A program made the position numbers and the translations under genes. 64,000 bases of DNA, taken from Halalkalibacter okhensis. Its GTDB lineage: Bacteria; Bacillota; Bacilli; Bacillales; Bacillaceae_D. Below the pieces are notes generated by a model. It was not told the origin of the DNA, did not search any database, and was given only the letters and a program-made list of their open reading frames with translations. The stretch lies in contig NZ_JRJU01000022.1 in assembly GCF_000787375.1 (NCBI RefSeq), positions 1 through 64,000 of the forward strand. The letters are read 5' to 3'. Within the stretch, counting starts at the first letter, position 1; every line of letters starts with the position of its first letter. This document shows positions 16,382 to 26,504 of this stretch, piece by piece.

Positions 16382-18193
16382 TTAATTTTTATCCATCATG
16401 GCAGCATACTGCGATTTTACAAGATTATAGTAAGCCCTTCTACTTTCCATGAGCTCATCATGGGTTCCTTCTTCTAATACTTTCCCCTGCTCTAATACAA
16501 TAATTTTATTGGCATCTCGTATCGTAGACAAACGGTGTGCAATCATCACTGCTGTACGATTAGCTAATAAGCGTTTTAATCCTTCTTGAATCTTCAGCTC
16601 CGTCTCTGTATCAATGCTTGCTGTTGCTTCATCCAAAATAAGAATGCGCGGGTTCGCAAGCAATGCACGTGCAAAGGATAGCAATTGACGTTCACCTACC
16701 GACAGAACATTTCCTTTCTCTTCGACTTCGGTATCATACCCATCCTCTAATTTCACAATAAATTCATGGGCTCCAATTGCTTTGGCCGCATCTTTTACTT
16801 CTTGATCTGTTGCATCCGGTCTCCCAAAACGAATATTATCCATTATCGTTCCAGCAAAGATAAACGTATCTTGCAGCACATAGCTTACATTAGAACGAAG
16901 CTCATCTAAACGCAAATCACGTAAATCCGTTCCATCAAGAAGAACTTGCCCTTTTGTCGGATCATAAAAACGACTCATTAAGTTCACAATCGTTGATTTT
17001 CCTGAGCCCGTATGACCAACAAGCGCAATGGTTTGCCCCGCTTGAAAGGTTAAGTTAATGTCTTGAAGAGCTTTCCTTGATTCATCATAAGCAAATTCAA
17101 CATCCCGAAAAACAATCTCACCTTTCACCTCTGAAAGAGAAATAGCGTCCTTCTTTTCAGGTACAGATGGTTTTTCATCGAGAAATTCGAAGATTCGCTC
17201 AGATGAGGCCATTCCAACGAGCAATTGATTATACACTTGCCCTAATCTAGAAATCGGTTCCCAAAACATACCTAAATAAAAAGCAAACGATACAAATACC
17301 CCAATGGAAATCGTATTTGATTCAATTAAAGAAGCACCGTACCAAATTAATACAACTGCTCCAATAGCACTTGACATTTCAACAAACGGTCGAAATATAG
17401 CATTCATTCTCGTTGCGTGTTTCCAACTTTCATAATTATCGGTGTTTACTCCATCGAAAAAATCCATGTTTTCTTTTTCCTGTGCATATGCTTGGGTCAC
17501 ACGAATCCCTTGAATACTTTCATTTAGATGTGAATTCATTTTAGATTGTCTCACACGCACCGTCTGCCAAGATCGGCGAATTTTTCTTCTAAGCTTTGTA
17601 GATATAAAAAACATAATAGGCAGAACGATTAATATTAACATCGCAAGCTCAGGACTTAACGTAAATAAGATAATGATAATCCCAACTAGCATAACAATAT
17701 CCATTAATAAATTGACTACACCATTCGTAAAAAGGTCCTGCATGGAATTAACGTCATTAATTACCCGAACAAGAATTGATCCCCCCGAGCGTTGATCAAA
17801 GAAACGGTGTGATAGGCGCTGTATATGATTAAACAACGCCGTTCGAATATCAAAAATCATATGCTGACCGATTTCATTCATCCATCTAATCCGAAATACA
17901 TTAGCAATCCATGAAAATAAATAAAGCCCTAGTACGCTTACCGCAAATAAATAAAGGAGGTTGACATCTCCTGGAATAATGGCATAATCAATCGCTAATA
18001 CGCCGATAAATATCGGAACCGCTATCCTAACGGCTGTAACAATTAACATGGCAATGATTGTTTTGGGCAAAAGTGTCCAAGCATAAGGCTTCATATAACT
18101 TAATAGGCGGACCATTTGTGACCAATTAAATGGCTTTTCAATGATCTGTTCTGTCGTATAATGAAATCTCGATCGCTTTGTTGTTTGTTCCAT
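16382..18193 (-). CDS. bmrD: ABC exporter half-transporter, BmrD/YheH type (catalytic NBD)
   Basis: The 603-residue protein combines a six-helix membrane domain (about 30-330) with an ATPase domain. Walker A GHTGSGKST and Walker B ILILDEATASID with catalytic Glu are intact, but its signature motif reads LSVGERQ rather than LSGGQ. This is the mirror of its partner BmrC, so the two form a heterodimer with one consensus and one degenerate ATP site, as in BmrCD. The ATG encoding MEQTTKRSRF is chosen because AGGGGGAGACC precedes it; a reading 51 codons longer runs through bmrC. The gap to bmrC is 10 bp. Likely a multidrug exporter. Confidence 0.9.
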   Translation of the reverse strand: MEQTTKRSRFHYTTEQIIEKPFNWSQMVRLLSYMKPYAWTLLPKTIIAMLIVTAVRIAVPIFIGVLAIDYAIIPGDVNLLYLFAVSVLGLYLFSWIANVFRIRWMNEIGQHMIFDIRTALFNHIQRLSHRFFDQRSGGSILVRVINDVNSMQDLFTNGVVNLLMDIVMLVGIIIILFTLSPELAMLILIVLPIMFFISTKLRRKIRRSWQTVRVRQSKMNSHLNESIQGIRVTQAYAQEKENMDFFDGVNTDNYESWKHATRMNAIFRPFVEMSSAIGAVVLIWYGASLIESNTISIGVFVSFAFYLGMFWEPISRLGQVYNQLLVGMASSERIFEFLDEKPSVPEKKDAISLSEVKGEIVFRDVEFAYDESRKALQDINLTFQAGQTIALVGHTGSGKSTIVNLMSRFYDPTKGQVLLDGTDLRDLRLDELRSNVSYVLQDTFIFAGTIMDNIRFGRPDATDQEVKDAAKAIGAHEFIVKLEDGYDTEVEEKGNVLSVGERQLLSFARALLANPRILILDEATASIDTETELKIQEGLKRLLANRTAVMIAHRLSTIRDANKIIVLEQGKVLEEGTHDELMESRRAYYNLVKSQYAAMMDKN

Positions 18194-18203
18194 GGTCTCC
18201 CCC

Positions 18204-19955
18204 TTACGCCTGTTGAAGAACGTATTCTTGGTCTTGGTTTTGAATGTCATAAATTCTGCGATAAACCCCTTGTGAATGAAGCAACTCATCATGGGTTCCA
18301 CGCTCACAAATTTCCCCGTCGTTAAGAACCATGATTTCATCGGCATGTTTTACAGATGAAATACGATGAGCAATAATAAATGTCGTACGTCCTTTCATCA
18401 CTTCACGAAAGGCCTTCTGAATCTTCACTTCTGTTTGCATATCGACTGCACTAGTTGCATCATCTAAGATCAAAATCTTTGGATCCATAATGATCGCTCT
18501 TGCGATGGCAATCCGCTGTTTTTGACCACCTGATAATCCAAGCCCTCGCTCTCCAAGTACAGTCTCATATCCATCCGGTAATGCATTGATAAATTCATGA
18601 GCATCCGCCCGTTTTGCTGCTTCAATAATTTGATCCATAGATATATCAGGCCTTCCATATGACAGATTATCACGGATCGTCGAAGAGAATAAAAATGTTT
18701 CTTGCAACACAACACCTATTTGTTCTCTCAAATCACTTAAAGAGAACTCATCTATCGATTTTCCATCAATGAGTATATCTCCAGAAGAACGTTCGTAAAA
18801 CCTTGTTATCAATTGGATAATACTTGATTTACCAGAACCCGTTGCTCCAATTAAACCAATTGTTTTTCCTCTTGTCGCTTCAAAAGAAATTCCTTTTAAG
18901 GCAGGAGTATACTTATCTCCATAAGTAAGTGAGACTTCATTAAATACGACCTCCCCCACAAAATCCTTCCTTGTTTGCACATTAGGCAATGCCTCGTCTT
19001 TTCTTTCTACTTCATCTAAAATCTCTAATAAACGTTCTCCTGATGCTTTAGATTGCGAGAACATGTTAATAATGAACCCTAAATTCATAATCGGACCGAT
19101 GATATACCAAACCAAACTAAAAAAGGCAACAAGTTCACCAGGCTGTATGCTTCCTTGAATCGTTAAATATCCACCAAATGCCAAAAGAAAAACAGCTGAC
19201 AAATTCCCTAAAAACTCCATAAACGGGAAATAGTTGCCCCATATTTTTGAAATATCTAGATGCTTCTGCCGATAATCTTCATTCGACTTTTCAAAACGAT
19301 TGATCTCTTGATCTTCTTGAGATAATGCCTTTACTGTATGCATCCCACTTACATTCTCTTGTACTTTCGTATTTAACCTTGCTAAAGACTTTCGAATCCC
19401 GCGAAATCCTGGGTGGACTCGCTTGTCAAATTTCTTTACCGTGATGGCCAAAAACGGAAGTACAGCTAACGTGACAAGAGTAAGAGGGATTGAATAGTAG
19501 AACATGACCACCATACTAAAGCCAACAAGTAAGACAAAGTTCACTACTTGAGCACAGCCAAATGATAGAAAAAATCGAAACGTTTCCACATCACCTGTTA
19601 GTCGAGACATTAAGTCCCCTGTTTTCGCATTGTCATAATAGCGAAAAGGAAGAAATTGAAGTTTTCTATACAACGTATTCCGTAATTTGTAGACCGTTGT
19701 AATTCCAAATAAATCACCATAATATTGATGAATGTATACGGCTCCTCCTTTTAGCGCCATCACCACAACAATGGCTAAGGCTAAATAAGGGATTAATCCA
19801 TAGTTCTCTGCTCTAACAGCATGGTCAATCGTAAACTGTAAGATCATCGGATAAAGAACCGTCATACCAGTAACAATAAATAATGCCAATAGCGACCAAA
19901 TAAAATACCCTTTGTAAGGCCAATAAAATTGCTTCAACCGTTTAAATGTCTCCAT
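18204..19955 (-). CDS. bmrC: ABC exporter half-transporter, BmrC/YheI type (degenerate NBD)
   Basis: The 583-residue protein has six membrane helices and a C-terminal ATPase. Walker A GATGSGKSS and a canonical signature LSGGQKQR are present, but Walker B ends ILILDDATSAVD, with Asp replacing the catalytic Glu. It therefore supplies the good signature to BmrD's active site and hosts the degenerate site itself. The ATG (METFKRL) is preferred over a GTG two codons earlier because the GGGAG site is 8 nt from the ATG. B. subtilis YheI is 585 aa. No BmrB-like leader peptide ORF is obvious upstream. Confidence 0.9.
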   Translation of the reverse strand: METFKRLKQFYWPYKGYFIWSLLALFIVTGMTVLYPMILQFTIDHAVRAENYGLIPYLALAIVVVMALKGGAVYIHQYYGDLFGITTVYKLRNTLYRKLQFLPFRYYDNAKTGDLMSRLTGDVETFRFFLSFGCAQVVNFVLLVGFSMVVMFYYSIPLTLVTLAVLPFLAITVKKFDKRVHPGFRGIRKSLARLNTKVQENVSGMHTVKALSQEDQEINRFEKSNEDYRQKHLDISKIWGNYFPFMEFLGNLSAVFLLAFGGYLTIQGSIQPGELVAFFSLVWYIIGPIMNLGFIINMFSQSKASGERLLEILDEVERKDEALPNVQTRKDFVGEVVFNEVSLTYGDKYTPALKGISFEATRGKTIGLIGATGSGKSSIIQLITRFYERSSGDILIDGKSIDEFSLSDLREQIGVVLQETFLFSSTIRDNLSYGRPDISMDQIIEAAKRADAHEFINALPDGYETVLGERGLGLSGGQKQRIAIARAIIMDPKILILDDATSAVDMQTEVKIQKAFREVMKGRTTFIIAHRISSVKHADEIMVLNDGEICERGTHDELLHSQGVYRRIYDIQNQDQEYVLQQA

Positions 19956-20028
19956 AGTCACTCTCCCGCCTTAAAATCTTTCCGAAATCTAATATTTAGC
20001 TACTCGAATAATAAATTGACTATCATTA

Positions 20029-20058
20029 ATAGTACTCCGGTAGCCAAGAATCCGTCAA
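20029..20058 (-). promoter_or_regulatory. Sigma-A promoter for bmrC-bmrD
   Basis: On the minus strand, TTGACG (20053-20058) and TACTAT (20029-20034) are separated by 18 bp, 73 bp upstream of the bmrC start. Confidence 0.6.
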
Positions 20059-20146
20059 CATTCAATTAGCAATTTTCTGTAATTTCAATAACTTTAATTA
20101 TTTGCATGAAAACAGGTAAGCTCGGAGATAGAGCTTACCATAATAT

Positions 20147-20177
20147 CGATTTAATGAAAAAAGGAAAGGGCGCCTTT
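20147..20177. repeat. 31-bp direct repeat, left copy
   Basis: These 31 bp are identical to 20284-20314 and begin CGATTTAATGAAAAAAGG. Element A4 lies between the two copies, giving a 137-bp repeat period. Confidence 0.9.
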
Positions 20178-20200
20178 ACTTTAACAGAGCGAACCCGCTT

Positions 20201-20281
20201 GCGATGGCTTCTCTCGCCGTGCGCCTAAAGGAGAAACCCGCTCCTTTAGGCTTAAGACATTACGGCGGCTCCGCTCATCGC
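20201..20281 (-). repeat. Structured element family A, copy A4 (most perfect copy)
   Basis: Read on the minus strand: P1 GCGATG pairs with CATCGC (20276-20281 / 20201-20206). The 8 x 8 internal loop is AGCGGAGC / AGAGAAGC. P2 CGCCGT pairs with ACGGCG (20262-20267 / 20215-20220). P3 is a perfect 10-11-bp stem (20224-20233 / 20241-20250) with loop CGGGTTT. All helices differ in sequence from A1 and A3 yet pair. It follows the spoVR terminator hairpin by 3 nt. Confidence 0.78.
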
Positions 20282-20284
20282 TTC

Positions 20285-20326
20285 GATTTAATGAAAAAAG
20301 GAAAGGGCGCCTTTTTTCATTAAATC
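20285..20326 (-). terminator. Terminator hairpin of spoVR, 17-bp perfect stem
   Basis: GATTTAATGAAAAAAGG pairs with CCTTTTTTCATTAAATC over an 8-nt loop. It overlaps the spoVR stop codon by one base and forms the 5' hairpin of module A4. Confidence 0.8.
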
Positions 20327-21735
20327 TACAGGTATTTTCGGTGGACTTTTTTTCCGTCGTAGACGAAGGCGATTTCTTTTTCGTTAATGAGTGTTTCGAT
20401 ATGAACGGGGCGGCCCCACAGTTGATGTAAATAGGGGAGTACTTTTTCTAAATAGCCAACATCTAATTCAGTTCCTTCGTAATTGTGCTTAATATAGAGC
20501 TCACCATTTTTTAAATAATCTCCGTCTGTAATGACTAAATATGGAAACCCTCCATTGACTCGAGATTGAGCTAGTTGATCTCTGACTTGTTCCCATTGTT
20601 TATCAATGATTTTGTAATCTGCGCCTTGTTTTTGGAACAAATACATATCTTCCCTTGTAACGAGATCTTTCGTTAAATAATTCCGAATAAAAGAAATATC
20701 TGATTCAATCTCTCGTACTTCAAACATTTTCTCTCGTCCGCTCCCTGGAGTTACCCCTTGGCGTTCTTGCATGTCTTTTGTCGGGTTGTTGTATCGTTCT
20801 TCAATATCTTCAAATATTTTAAGTCCTAAATAGTATGGATTAATCGATGTCTTTGATGGCTGTACGACACCTGCATTAAGTTTGGCAAATTCAATCGTTT
20901 CTTCACTAGTCAAATCCATTTCTCTAAGGATCCGTTGATGCCAATAGGACGCCCAGCCTTCATTCATGATTTTCGTTTCTAGTTGCGGCCAGAAATATAA
21001 CATTTCTTCACGCATCATTGTTAAAACATCACGCTGCCATGGTTCGAGTTCTCTACTATACTCCTCAATGAATAGCAAGATATCTTTTTCAGGATTGGGA
21101 GGGAAATGTTTCTTTCTCGGCTTAGGTTTTTCCGTTTTCTTTTTTTCGTCAAGAGACCATAAGTCATCATATTCTGTTTGTTTTTTCCTTGGTTCTAGCT
21201 CATCATCCTCCATACTCCAATTAAGCTTTGGACGAAGAATACTTGGATCAATATGTTCCTGTATAGCTAACACAGCATCTAGAAAGTTCTCGACCTCTTC
21301 TTTTCCATGTACATGCTCATAATGAGCAATTCGTTCAGCAGTGGCACTCATACTTTCCACCATGTCTCGGCGAGTATTGGAGAACCTGACGTTATTTTTA
21401 AAGAAATCGCAATGGGCAAGGACATGAGCAACAATCAATTTATTTTGGATAAGAGAGTTGCTATCTAATAAAAAGGCATAACAAGGATCAGAGTTAATGA
21501 CAAGCTCATAGATCTTACTCAGTCCTAAATCATATTGCAGTTTCATTTTATGAAATTGCTTTCCAAAGGACCAATGACTATACCTAGTTGGCATCCCGTA
21601 AGCACCGAATGTATAAATAATTTCAGCAGGACAAATCTCATATCTCATCTCGTAAAAATCGAGCCCAAATCCATCGGCAATCTCCGTAATCTCAGCAATA
21701 GAATGTTCAAGCTGCTTCCAATTTTCCGACGTCAT
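20326..21735 (-). CDS. spoVR: SpoVR family sporulation protein
   Basis: This 469-residue cytosolic protein is conserved from Bacillus to proteobacteria (YcgB) and is needed for normal spore cortex formation in B. subtilis. The N terminus [33 protein letters not shown] and the [14 protein letters not shown] block (about 261-274) are typical, as is an acidic insert at about 175-205. AAGGAGGG lies 8 nt upstream of the ATG. SpoVR is functionally linked to YhbH (YeaH) and PrkA (YeaG), both in this window at 60-64 kb. Monocistronic. Confidence 0.93.
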   Translation of the reverse strand: MTSENWKQLEHSIAEITEIADGFGLDFYEMRYEICPAEIIYTFGAYGMPTRYSHWSFGKQFHKMKLQYDLGLSKIYELVINSDPCYAFLLDSNSLIQNKLIVAHVLAHCDFFKNNVRFSNTRRDMVESMSATAERIAHYEHVHGKEEVENFLDAVLAIQEHIDPSILRPKLNWSMEDDELEPRKKQTEYDDLWSLDEKKKTEKPKPRKKHFPPNPEKDILLFIEEYSRELEPWQRDVLTMMREEMLYFWPQLETKIMNEGWASYWHQRILREMDLTSEETIEFAKLNAGVVQPSKTSINPYYLGLKIFEDIEERYNNPTKDMQERQGVTPGSGREKMFEVREIESDISFIRNYLTKDLVTREDMYLFQKQGADYKIIDKQWEQVRDQLAQSRVNGGFPYLVITDGDYLKNGELYIKHNYEGTELDVGYLEKVLPYLHQLWGRPVHIETLINEKEIAFVYDGKKVHRKYL

Positions 21736-21825
21736 TCGAATCCCTCCTTGAACGTGCTTTCTTTCAAGTTATGATGAGTTCAATCAATTCATGAGTACAA
21801 CTGCTTTGATTTCTTTTAAAAATAG

Positions 21826-21855
21826 CAAAAAGCTACCGAAACTGGTAGCTTTTTC
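21826..21855. terminator. Bidirectional terminator after pgcA
   Basis: AAAAAGCTACC and GGTAGCTTTTT flank a 6-nt loop. Confidence 0.85.
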
Positions 21856-21860
21856 ACTGG

Positions 21861-23597
21861 TTAGATTAACTTTTGAACTAAGCCCATAACTGCTTGTTTA
21901 AGCTGTTCGAGCGATGTTTGACTCTCTGCTAATGTTTCTTTATTGACTCCAAAGTAAAATTTAATCTTCGGTTCAGTTCCAGATGGGCGAATGCAGAACC
22001 AAGAGCCGTCCTCTAAAATATATTTTAATACATTGGATGATGGCAACTCGATTTTGCTTTCTTCCCCTGTTAACGCATTCTTTGACTCACCGAACTTGTA
22101 GTCTTCGATGGTTACAATCTTACTTCCATTTAATTCTTTTGGGGGAGCTTCTCTAAACGATGCAAGGATTTGATTAATTTGCTCAATGCCGGCTTTCCCT
22201 TTTAAAGTCAAAGACTCTAATCCTTCTTGATAGTAACCGTATTTATCAAAAACTTCCATTAGCCCATCAAACAAATTCATGTTACGTGATTTATAATAGG
22301 CTGCTAATTCAGCAGCGAGCAAGCAAGCTTGTACAGCGTCCTTGTCTCGAACAAAGTCACCAATTAAGTAGCCATAACTTTCTTCATATCCAAACAAGAA
22401 AGAATGTTCACCTGTTTGTTCATACTGTTTAATTTTCTCACCAATAAACTTAAATCCTGTTAATGTGTCAACGGTTGTTAACTGATATTCATCCGCGACA
22501 GCTCTCCCAATTTCAGATGTCACAATCGTTTTTAAGACAACGCCATTTGCAGGCAACGTTTGTTGAGCTTGTTTTTGTGACAAGATGTAGTCTAACATTA
22601 AAGCACCTGTTTGGTTTCCTGTTAGAACGACATAATCTCCTTCTTGGTTTTTAACCGCTACACCAACACGGTCACCGTCTGGATCCGTTGCGATTAACAC
22701 ATCAGCATCAAGCTTCTTCCCGTGCTCAATAGCTAATTCAAAAGCAGCATGCTCCTCTGGGTTGGGGGATTTCACCGTTGAGAAATTCGGATCAGGCAGT
22801 TCTTGCTCAGGAACAACGGTTACTTGAGAAAAGCCACTGCTTTCAAGAACGCGACGAACAGGTAGGTTAGCCGCTCCATGTAGAGGTGTGAACACAATTT
22901 TCACCTCATCACCAAATTGTTCAATGATTTCTTTTTGAACAATAATCGACTGGAGCTTCTCGTTATAAGCGCTATCAATATCATCTGAAATAATTTGAAG
23001 AAGACGGCTTCCTTTTAGTTCTAACTCATCAGCCACTTCAATTTGAAGCTCGTCCTCAATTTCATTTACATAGCGAACAAGTTCATCTGCCGGCCCAGGT
23101 GGCAATTGCCCTCCATCCTCTCCATATACTTTAAAACCATTATATTCTGGAGGATTATGGCTTGCCGTAATCACAATTCCTGCGTATGCATTTAAATGAC
23201 GAACAGCAAAAGAAAGCTCAGGTGTCGGACGCAGCTCATGAAATAAATACGACTGAATTCCGTGCTTCCCTAATGTCAAAGCAGATTCTAAAGCAAACTG
23301 TCTAGATTTATGTCTAGAGTCAAATGCAATAGCTACTCCACGTTCTTTTGCTTTTGTACCTGCCTTTTCAATGAAGCGTGCTAGACCTTCAGCCGCTCTA
23401 CGAATCGTATATGTATTCATTCGATTTGGACCTGGGCCAATTTCGCCTCTCATGCCCCCAGTTCCAAACTCTAAATCTTTATAAAAGCAATCTTCAAGCT
23501 CGACTTCATTTTCTTTCTTCTCATCTAATGCTTCTTTCCATTCTGATTCTAAAGCTGAAAAATTCATCCATTTTTGATACTGATCTTTCCAAGTCAT
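21861..23597 (-). CDS. pgcA: Alpha-phosphoglucomutase (phosphohexomutase)
   Basis: The 578-residue alpha-D-phosphohexomutase interconverts glucose 6-phosphate and glucose 1-phosphate. It feeds UDP-glucose for envelope glycolipids, teichoic acid and here potentially ADP-glucose for the glg genes 5 kb away. Ser146 in TASHNPP is the phosphorylated serine, the metal loop is [10 protein letters not shown], and the C-terminal phosphate loop is [13 protein letters not shown]. subtilis PgcA (581 aa) is the obvious orthologue. Monocistronic. AGGAGG lies just upstream of the ATG. Confidence 0.94.
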   Translation of the reverse strand: MTWKDQYQKWMNFSALESEWKEALDEKKENEVELEDCFYKDLEFGTGGMRGEIGPGPNRMNTYTIRRAAEGLARFIEKAGTKAKERGVAIAFDSRHKSRQFALESALTLGKHGIQSYLFHELRPTPELSFAVRHLNAYAGIVITASHNPPEYNGFKVYGEDGGQLPPGPADELVRYVNEIEDELQIEVADELELKGSRLLQIISDDIDSAYNEKLQSIIVQKEIIEQFGDEVKIVFTPLHGAANLPVRRVLESSGFSQVTVVPEQELPDPNFSTVKSPNPEEHAAFELAIEHGKKLDADVLIATDPDGDRVGVAVKNQEGDYVVLTGNQTGALMLDYILSQKQAQQTLPANGVVLKTIVTSEIGRAVADEYQLTTVDTLTGFKFIGEKIKQYEQTGEHSFLFGYEESYGYLIGDFVRDKDAVQACLLAAELAAYYKSRNMNLFDGLMEVFDKYGYYQEGLESLTLKGKAGIEQINQILASFREAPPKELNGSKIVTIEDYKFGESKNALTGEESKIELPSSNVLKYILEDGSWFCIRPSGTEPKIKFYFGVNKETLAESQTSLEQLKQAVMGLVQKLI

Positions 23598-23693
23598 TTT
23601 CTTCCTCCTAATTCATGCAGTATGTCGTCTATTATAGCATTTCAATTCGATCCTAGGACCAAATTATCCTTTAAAATTCCAAAAATAAAAGTA

Positions 23694-23740
23694 AAAGGCC
23701 ACTGAAAAAGGGACGATTTTCACCTTTTTCAGTGGCCTTT
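23694..23740 (+). terminator. 18-bp perfect hairpin of repeat module A3
   Basis: AAAGGCCACTGAAAAAGG pairs with CCTTTTTCAGTGGCCTTT over GACGATTTTCA. It lies about 97 bp upstream of the pgcA start and 2 nt before element A3. It may also terminate leftward transcripts from the FixH-like gene. Confidence 0.7.
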
Positions 23741-23742
23741 AA

Positions 23743-23878
23743 GCAATGAGGGGAACGGTTGCTTTGTTTTGAACCAACTATGAGTGGGTTTCATAGGTAC
23801 AAACTTGCTTTGCACCGGCAGCCGACTTTAGGAGGCTCATGTTTCTCCTAGCAGACGCGCAACCTGTGGAGCCATTGC
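23743..23878 (+). repeat. Structured element family A, copy A3 (with extra hairpin)
   Basis: P1 GCAATG (23743-23748) with CATTGC (23873-23878). Internal loop AGGGGAAC / TGTGGAGC, 8 nt each side. P2 GGTTGC (23757-23762) with GCAACC (23859-23864). Inside are two hairpins: one with stem CTATGA/TCATAG and the conserved GTGGGTT loop, and one extra with TAGGAG/CTCCTA near 23829-23850. With its hairpin it fills most of the 330-bp gap between pgcA and the FixH-like gene. Confidence 0.75.
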
Positions 23879-23927
23879 GGTTTCCTCGAATCTTCAATCT
23901 TTGTTGAAACATATTTACTCTTCTCTT

Positions 23928-24452
23928 TTACTTATTAAAAGCTGGAATATTGCTCAAACTTCTCTCGATTTCTGATGGAAGGGGCTGTTCTAGGTGAAAG
24001 TGATCGTTCGGGTCTCTGTTTCCTTCTGAGACGACGGAGCCATCCACAGTAAATAAGATTTGATTCTTGTAAACTTGGTCGCCTTGTTTCGCTTCAACCA
24101 TCGCTATCCAAGTTCCGGGTACGGAGAATACGATTTCTGTTTCATAAAGTCCACCTTCCACCCGACTAAACACTTTTTCAATTTGATGAACGGTATCTGG
24201 TCGATCAAATACAGCTGTCACGGTAGCATTTTCAATAGAACTTCCAAATTTATCCTCCAGAAAAATTTGAAAGTCAATGGCTTGTCCTGTTTGATAAAAC
24301 TCATCTGCACCTGCAAATGATAAGGTCCAATTCGTTGCCATATTCTCCTTGTTAAGGAATGTAATAATTAAATAAGAAGAAAGAACTAAAATACATAGTA
24401 GACTCAGCAGTAGTATTGGGCTTTTTTCTAATGGTTCCCTCTCTAGTCTCAT
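23928..24452 (-). CDS. FixH/YtkA-like membrane-anchored protein
   Basis: This 174-residue protein has one N-terminal membrane segment (about 13-33, LLLSLLCILVLSSYLIITFL) and an external beta-sandwich-like domain. The pattern of the YtkA/FixH group is visible in SIENATVTAVFDRPD and in ETEIVFSVPGTWIAMVEAK. FixH-like proteins are associated with oxidase assembly or copper handling, but no such genes are nearby, so the role is open. AAGGGAGGTC precedes the ATG. It is downstream of yhcX in the same direction, 66 bp away. Confidence 0.75.
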   Translation of the reverse strand: MRLEREPLEKSPILLLSLLCILVLSSYLIITFLNKENMATNWTLSFAGADEFYQTGQAIDFQIFLEDKFGSSIENATVTAVFDRPDTVHQIEKVFSRVEGGLYETEIVFSVPGTWIAMVEAKQGDQVYKNQILFTVDGSVVSEGNRDPNDHFHLEQPLPSEIERSLSNIPAFNK

Positions 24453-24518
24453 CAGGCTGACCTCCCTTATAAGTCACACATCAGCCTTTCCAAACTAGAG
24501 AGGAGGTAAACATAGAAA

Positions 24519-26063
24519 TTAAGTTTGTTTATAATTGATCGAATAAATATCATGCCTACGATCACGCAATTGATTCACACTACCAGCGCGCCGGTTCCGT
24601 CTAAGGATTTCCAAATCCACATCACCCACCACGACGGTTTCTATATTTGCTTGACACTCCCCGACAACGCCATCTCGTGCAAAGGTAAAATCGGAAGGAC
24701 TAAAGATACCTGATTGTGCATATTGAATATCCATGTTTTCAACATCAGTTAAATTACCTACCGTTCCAGAAAGGACCGTGTATACCTGATTTTCAATTGC
24801 ACGTGCTTGAGAGCAATATCTTACACGTAAGTAGCCTTGACGATCATCCGTACAAAACGGTGTGAAAATAATATTTGCGCCTTTATCAACTGCGATACGT
24901 GCTAACTCTGGAAACTCAATATCGTAACAAATTTGAATCGCAATCTTTCCGCAATCGGTATCAAAAACATTGACTTGATTTCCACCAGAGATCCCCCAGA
25001 ACTTTCGCTCATTAGGAGTGATATGAAGTTTGTACTGCTTCTCAATTGTCCCGTCTCTTCTAAACAAATAAGCAATATTAAAAATCTTTCCTTCTTCTTC
25101 AACAAAGTGTGAGCCACCGATAATATTTACATTGTATTTCACAGCAAGGTTCGTAAATAATTCAATATAATCCTCTGTAAATTCCGTTAACCTTCTTATC
25201 GCAAGACTTGGGCTTTTTTCAGGTAAGAACGATAACAGTTGAAGTGTAAAAATTTCCGGAAACACAGCAAAATCAGAATGATAACTTGCTGCTACATCTG
25301 TATAGTACTCACACTGAATAGCAAAATCTTCAAACGAGGAAATTTTCTTCATCGCATACTGAATCGTTGTAATTCGTACAGGAAACGATGTTTTAAATTG
25401 TCGTTTTGGTACGGTAGGCCGATAATCAATATTATTCCATTCCATTAATGTGGCATATCGAAGGGACGCCCGGTCATCTTCCAAATAATTCGGGTTAATA
25501 CGCTTCATTGTAAATCCATTCATTACTTGGAACGTAAGGACAGGGTCATAAATGTTATGCATGGTCACTTCTTCAACATATTGCCTAGGCGTCATTTCTT
25601 TTGCATGTTTAAAGTAATTAGGGATACGACCACCAATAATAATACTTTTTAAGTTTAATTCCCTCGCTAGGTCCTTCCTTGCCTCATATAACCTATGACC
25701 AATTTTCATCCTTCTGTATTCAGGGTGAACCATAACCTCAATTCCATATAAATTATATCCTTCATAATCATGGTTCGTTATATATCCATTATCCGTTATT
25801 TCATCCCAAGTGTGTTGGTCATCGTATTCATCAAAGTTAATAATGAGACTAGAACAAGACCCGATTATTTCTCCGTCATACTCTACACAAAATTGACCTT
25901 CCGGGAAAATATCAACATGACTTTGCAAATGTTTGCGCTCCCAAGGCTCCATATTTGGGAAACATACCTTAGACATTTCAATAATGTCATCAAAGTCATC
26001 TGGTACAATATTTCGGATGATCATCTTTTTTTCAAATTTAGAAACATCTATTTTTTTAGACAT
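24519..26063 (-). CDS. yhcX: YhcX: GNAT acetyltransferase fused to carbon-nitrogen hydrolase
   Basis: The 514-residue bifunctional protein has a GNAT domain at about 15-200, with the acetyl-CoA loop HPEYRRMKIGHRLYE. A nitrilase-superfamily amidase domain follows at about 215-500. The Glu-Lys-Cys triad is visible in FPEIFTL, KQYKLHITPNE and IQICYDIEFPE. The start ATG (MSKKIDVSKFEKK) lies 8 nt after GGAG; a reading six codons longer would start inside the ribosome site. B. subtilis YhcX has the same fusion and length. Substrate unknown; an N-acyl amide or polyamine-type compound is possible. Confidence 0.92.
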   Translation of the reverse strand: MSKKIDVSKFEKKMIIRNIVPDDFDDIIEMSKVCFPNMEPWERKHLQSHVDIFPEGQFCVEYDGEIIGSCSSLIINFDEYDDQHTWDEITDNGYITNHDYEGYNLYGIEVMVHPEYRRMKIGHRLYEARKDLARELNLKSIIIGGRIPNYFKHAKEMTPRQYVEEVTMHNIYDPVLTFQVMNGFTMKRINPNYLEDDRASLRYATLMEWNNIDYRPTVPKRQFKTSFPVRITTIQYAMKKISSFEDFAIQCEYYTDVAASYHSDFAVFPEIFTLQLLSFLPEKSPSLAIRRLTEFTEDYIELFTNLAVKYNVNIIGGSHFVEEEGKIFNIAYLFRRDGTIEKQYKLHITPNERKFWGISGGNQVNVFDTDCGKIAIQICYDIEFPELARIAVDKGANIIFTPFCTDDRQGYLRVRYCSQARAIENQVYTVLSGTVGNLTDVENMDIQYAQSGIFSPSDFTFARDGVVGECQANIETVVVGDVDLEILRRNRRAGSVNQLRDRRHDIYSINYKQT

Positions 26064-26168
26064 AACACCCACTCCTTCCATTCATTCATGAAGTTTACCC
26101 TTTTTTCTTTAGAATGAACACTCTTTTGAATTTCACTCTAACATAGTTTTTAATTAAAGGCAGTTTTC

Positions 26169-26378
26169 GCATATTTTGTTGTATTTATGGGTTACGTGTC
26201 ATTCACATGTTCGTTCCATTGCGCTTCAGTCACTCGCACCCGCAAGGAGGTGCCGAGCCTCCTCGGCTGCGCCTGTGGGGTCTCGCCCTTACCTCTGCAT
26301 CCCGCAGGAGTCGAGTGACTTCCGCTCCATTTCACTACGAGAATACAAATTTCTTCACAGCAACAATCTTTACGAAAA
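26169..26378. repeat. Dispersed repeat family B, copy B1
   Basis: About 210 bp are closely similar to 47451-47657 (B2). The core folds back: AGTCACTCG (26228-26236) pairs with CGAGTGACT (26312-26320), enclosing GC-rich hairpins such as CCGAG/CTCGG. Reverse-complemented, it contains CGACTCCTGCGGGA, a motif I recall as common in intergenic repeats of Bacillaceae (recollection, not a search). It fills the 441-bp gap upstream of yhcX together with the terminator at 26403. Confidence 0.85.
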
Positions 26379-26402
26379 TTGCCTAATTAAAGAGCTATAC
26401 AT

Positions 26403-26472
26403 AAAAAAAGACATAGATGAGGGCACTAAAAAGGCGACGTTCCCCTTTCCTAGTATCCACTTCAATGTCTTT
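26403..26472 (-). terminator. Terminator after the CheX-like gene
   Basis: AAAGACAT pairs with ATGTCTTT around an inner AAAAAGG/CCTTT-type stem, followed by TTTTTTTATG on the minus strand. Confidence 0.7.
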
Positions 26473-26504
26473 ACTAGAGTGAGCTGTATAGCGATTCCTT
26501 CAGC

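Noticed and set aside
18194-18346. 51-codon N-terminal extension of BmrD
   Set aside because: It lies entirely inside bmrC in another frame; a strong ribosome site marks the internal ATG.
19962-20028. BmrB-type leader peptide gene
   Set aside because: No ORF with a ribosome site was found between the promoter and bmrC.
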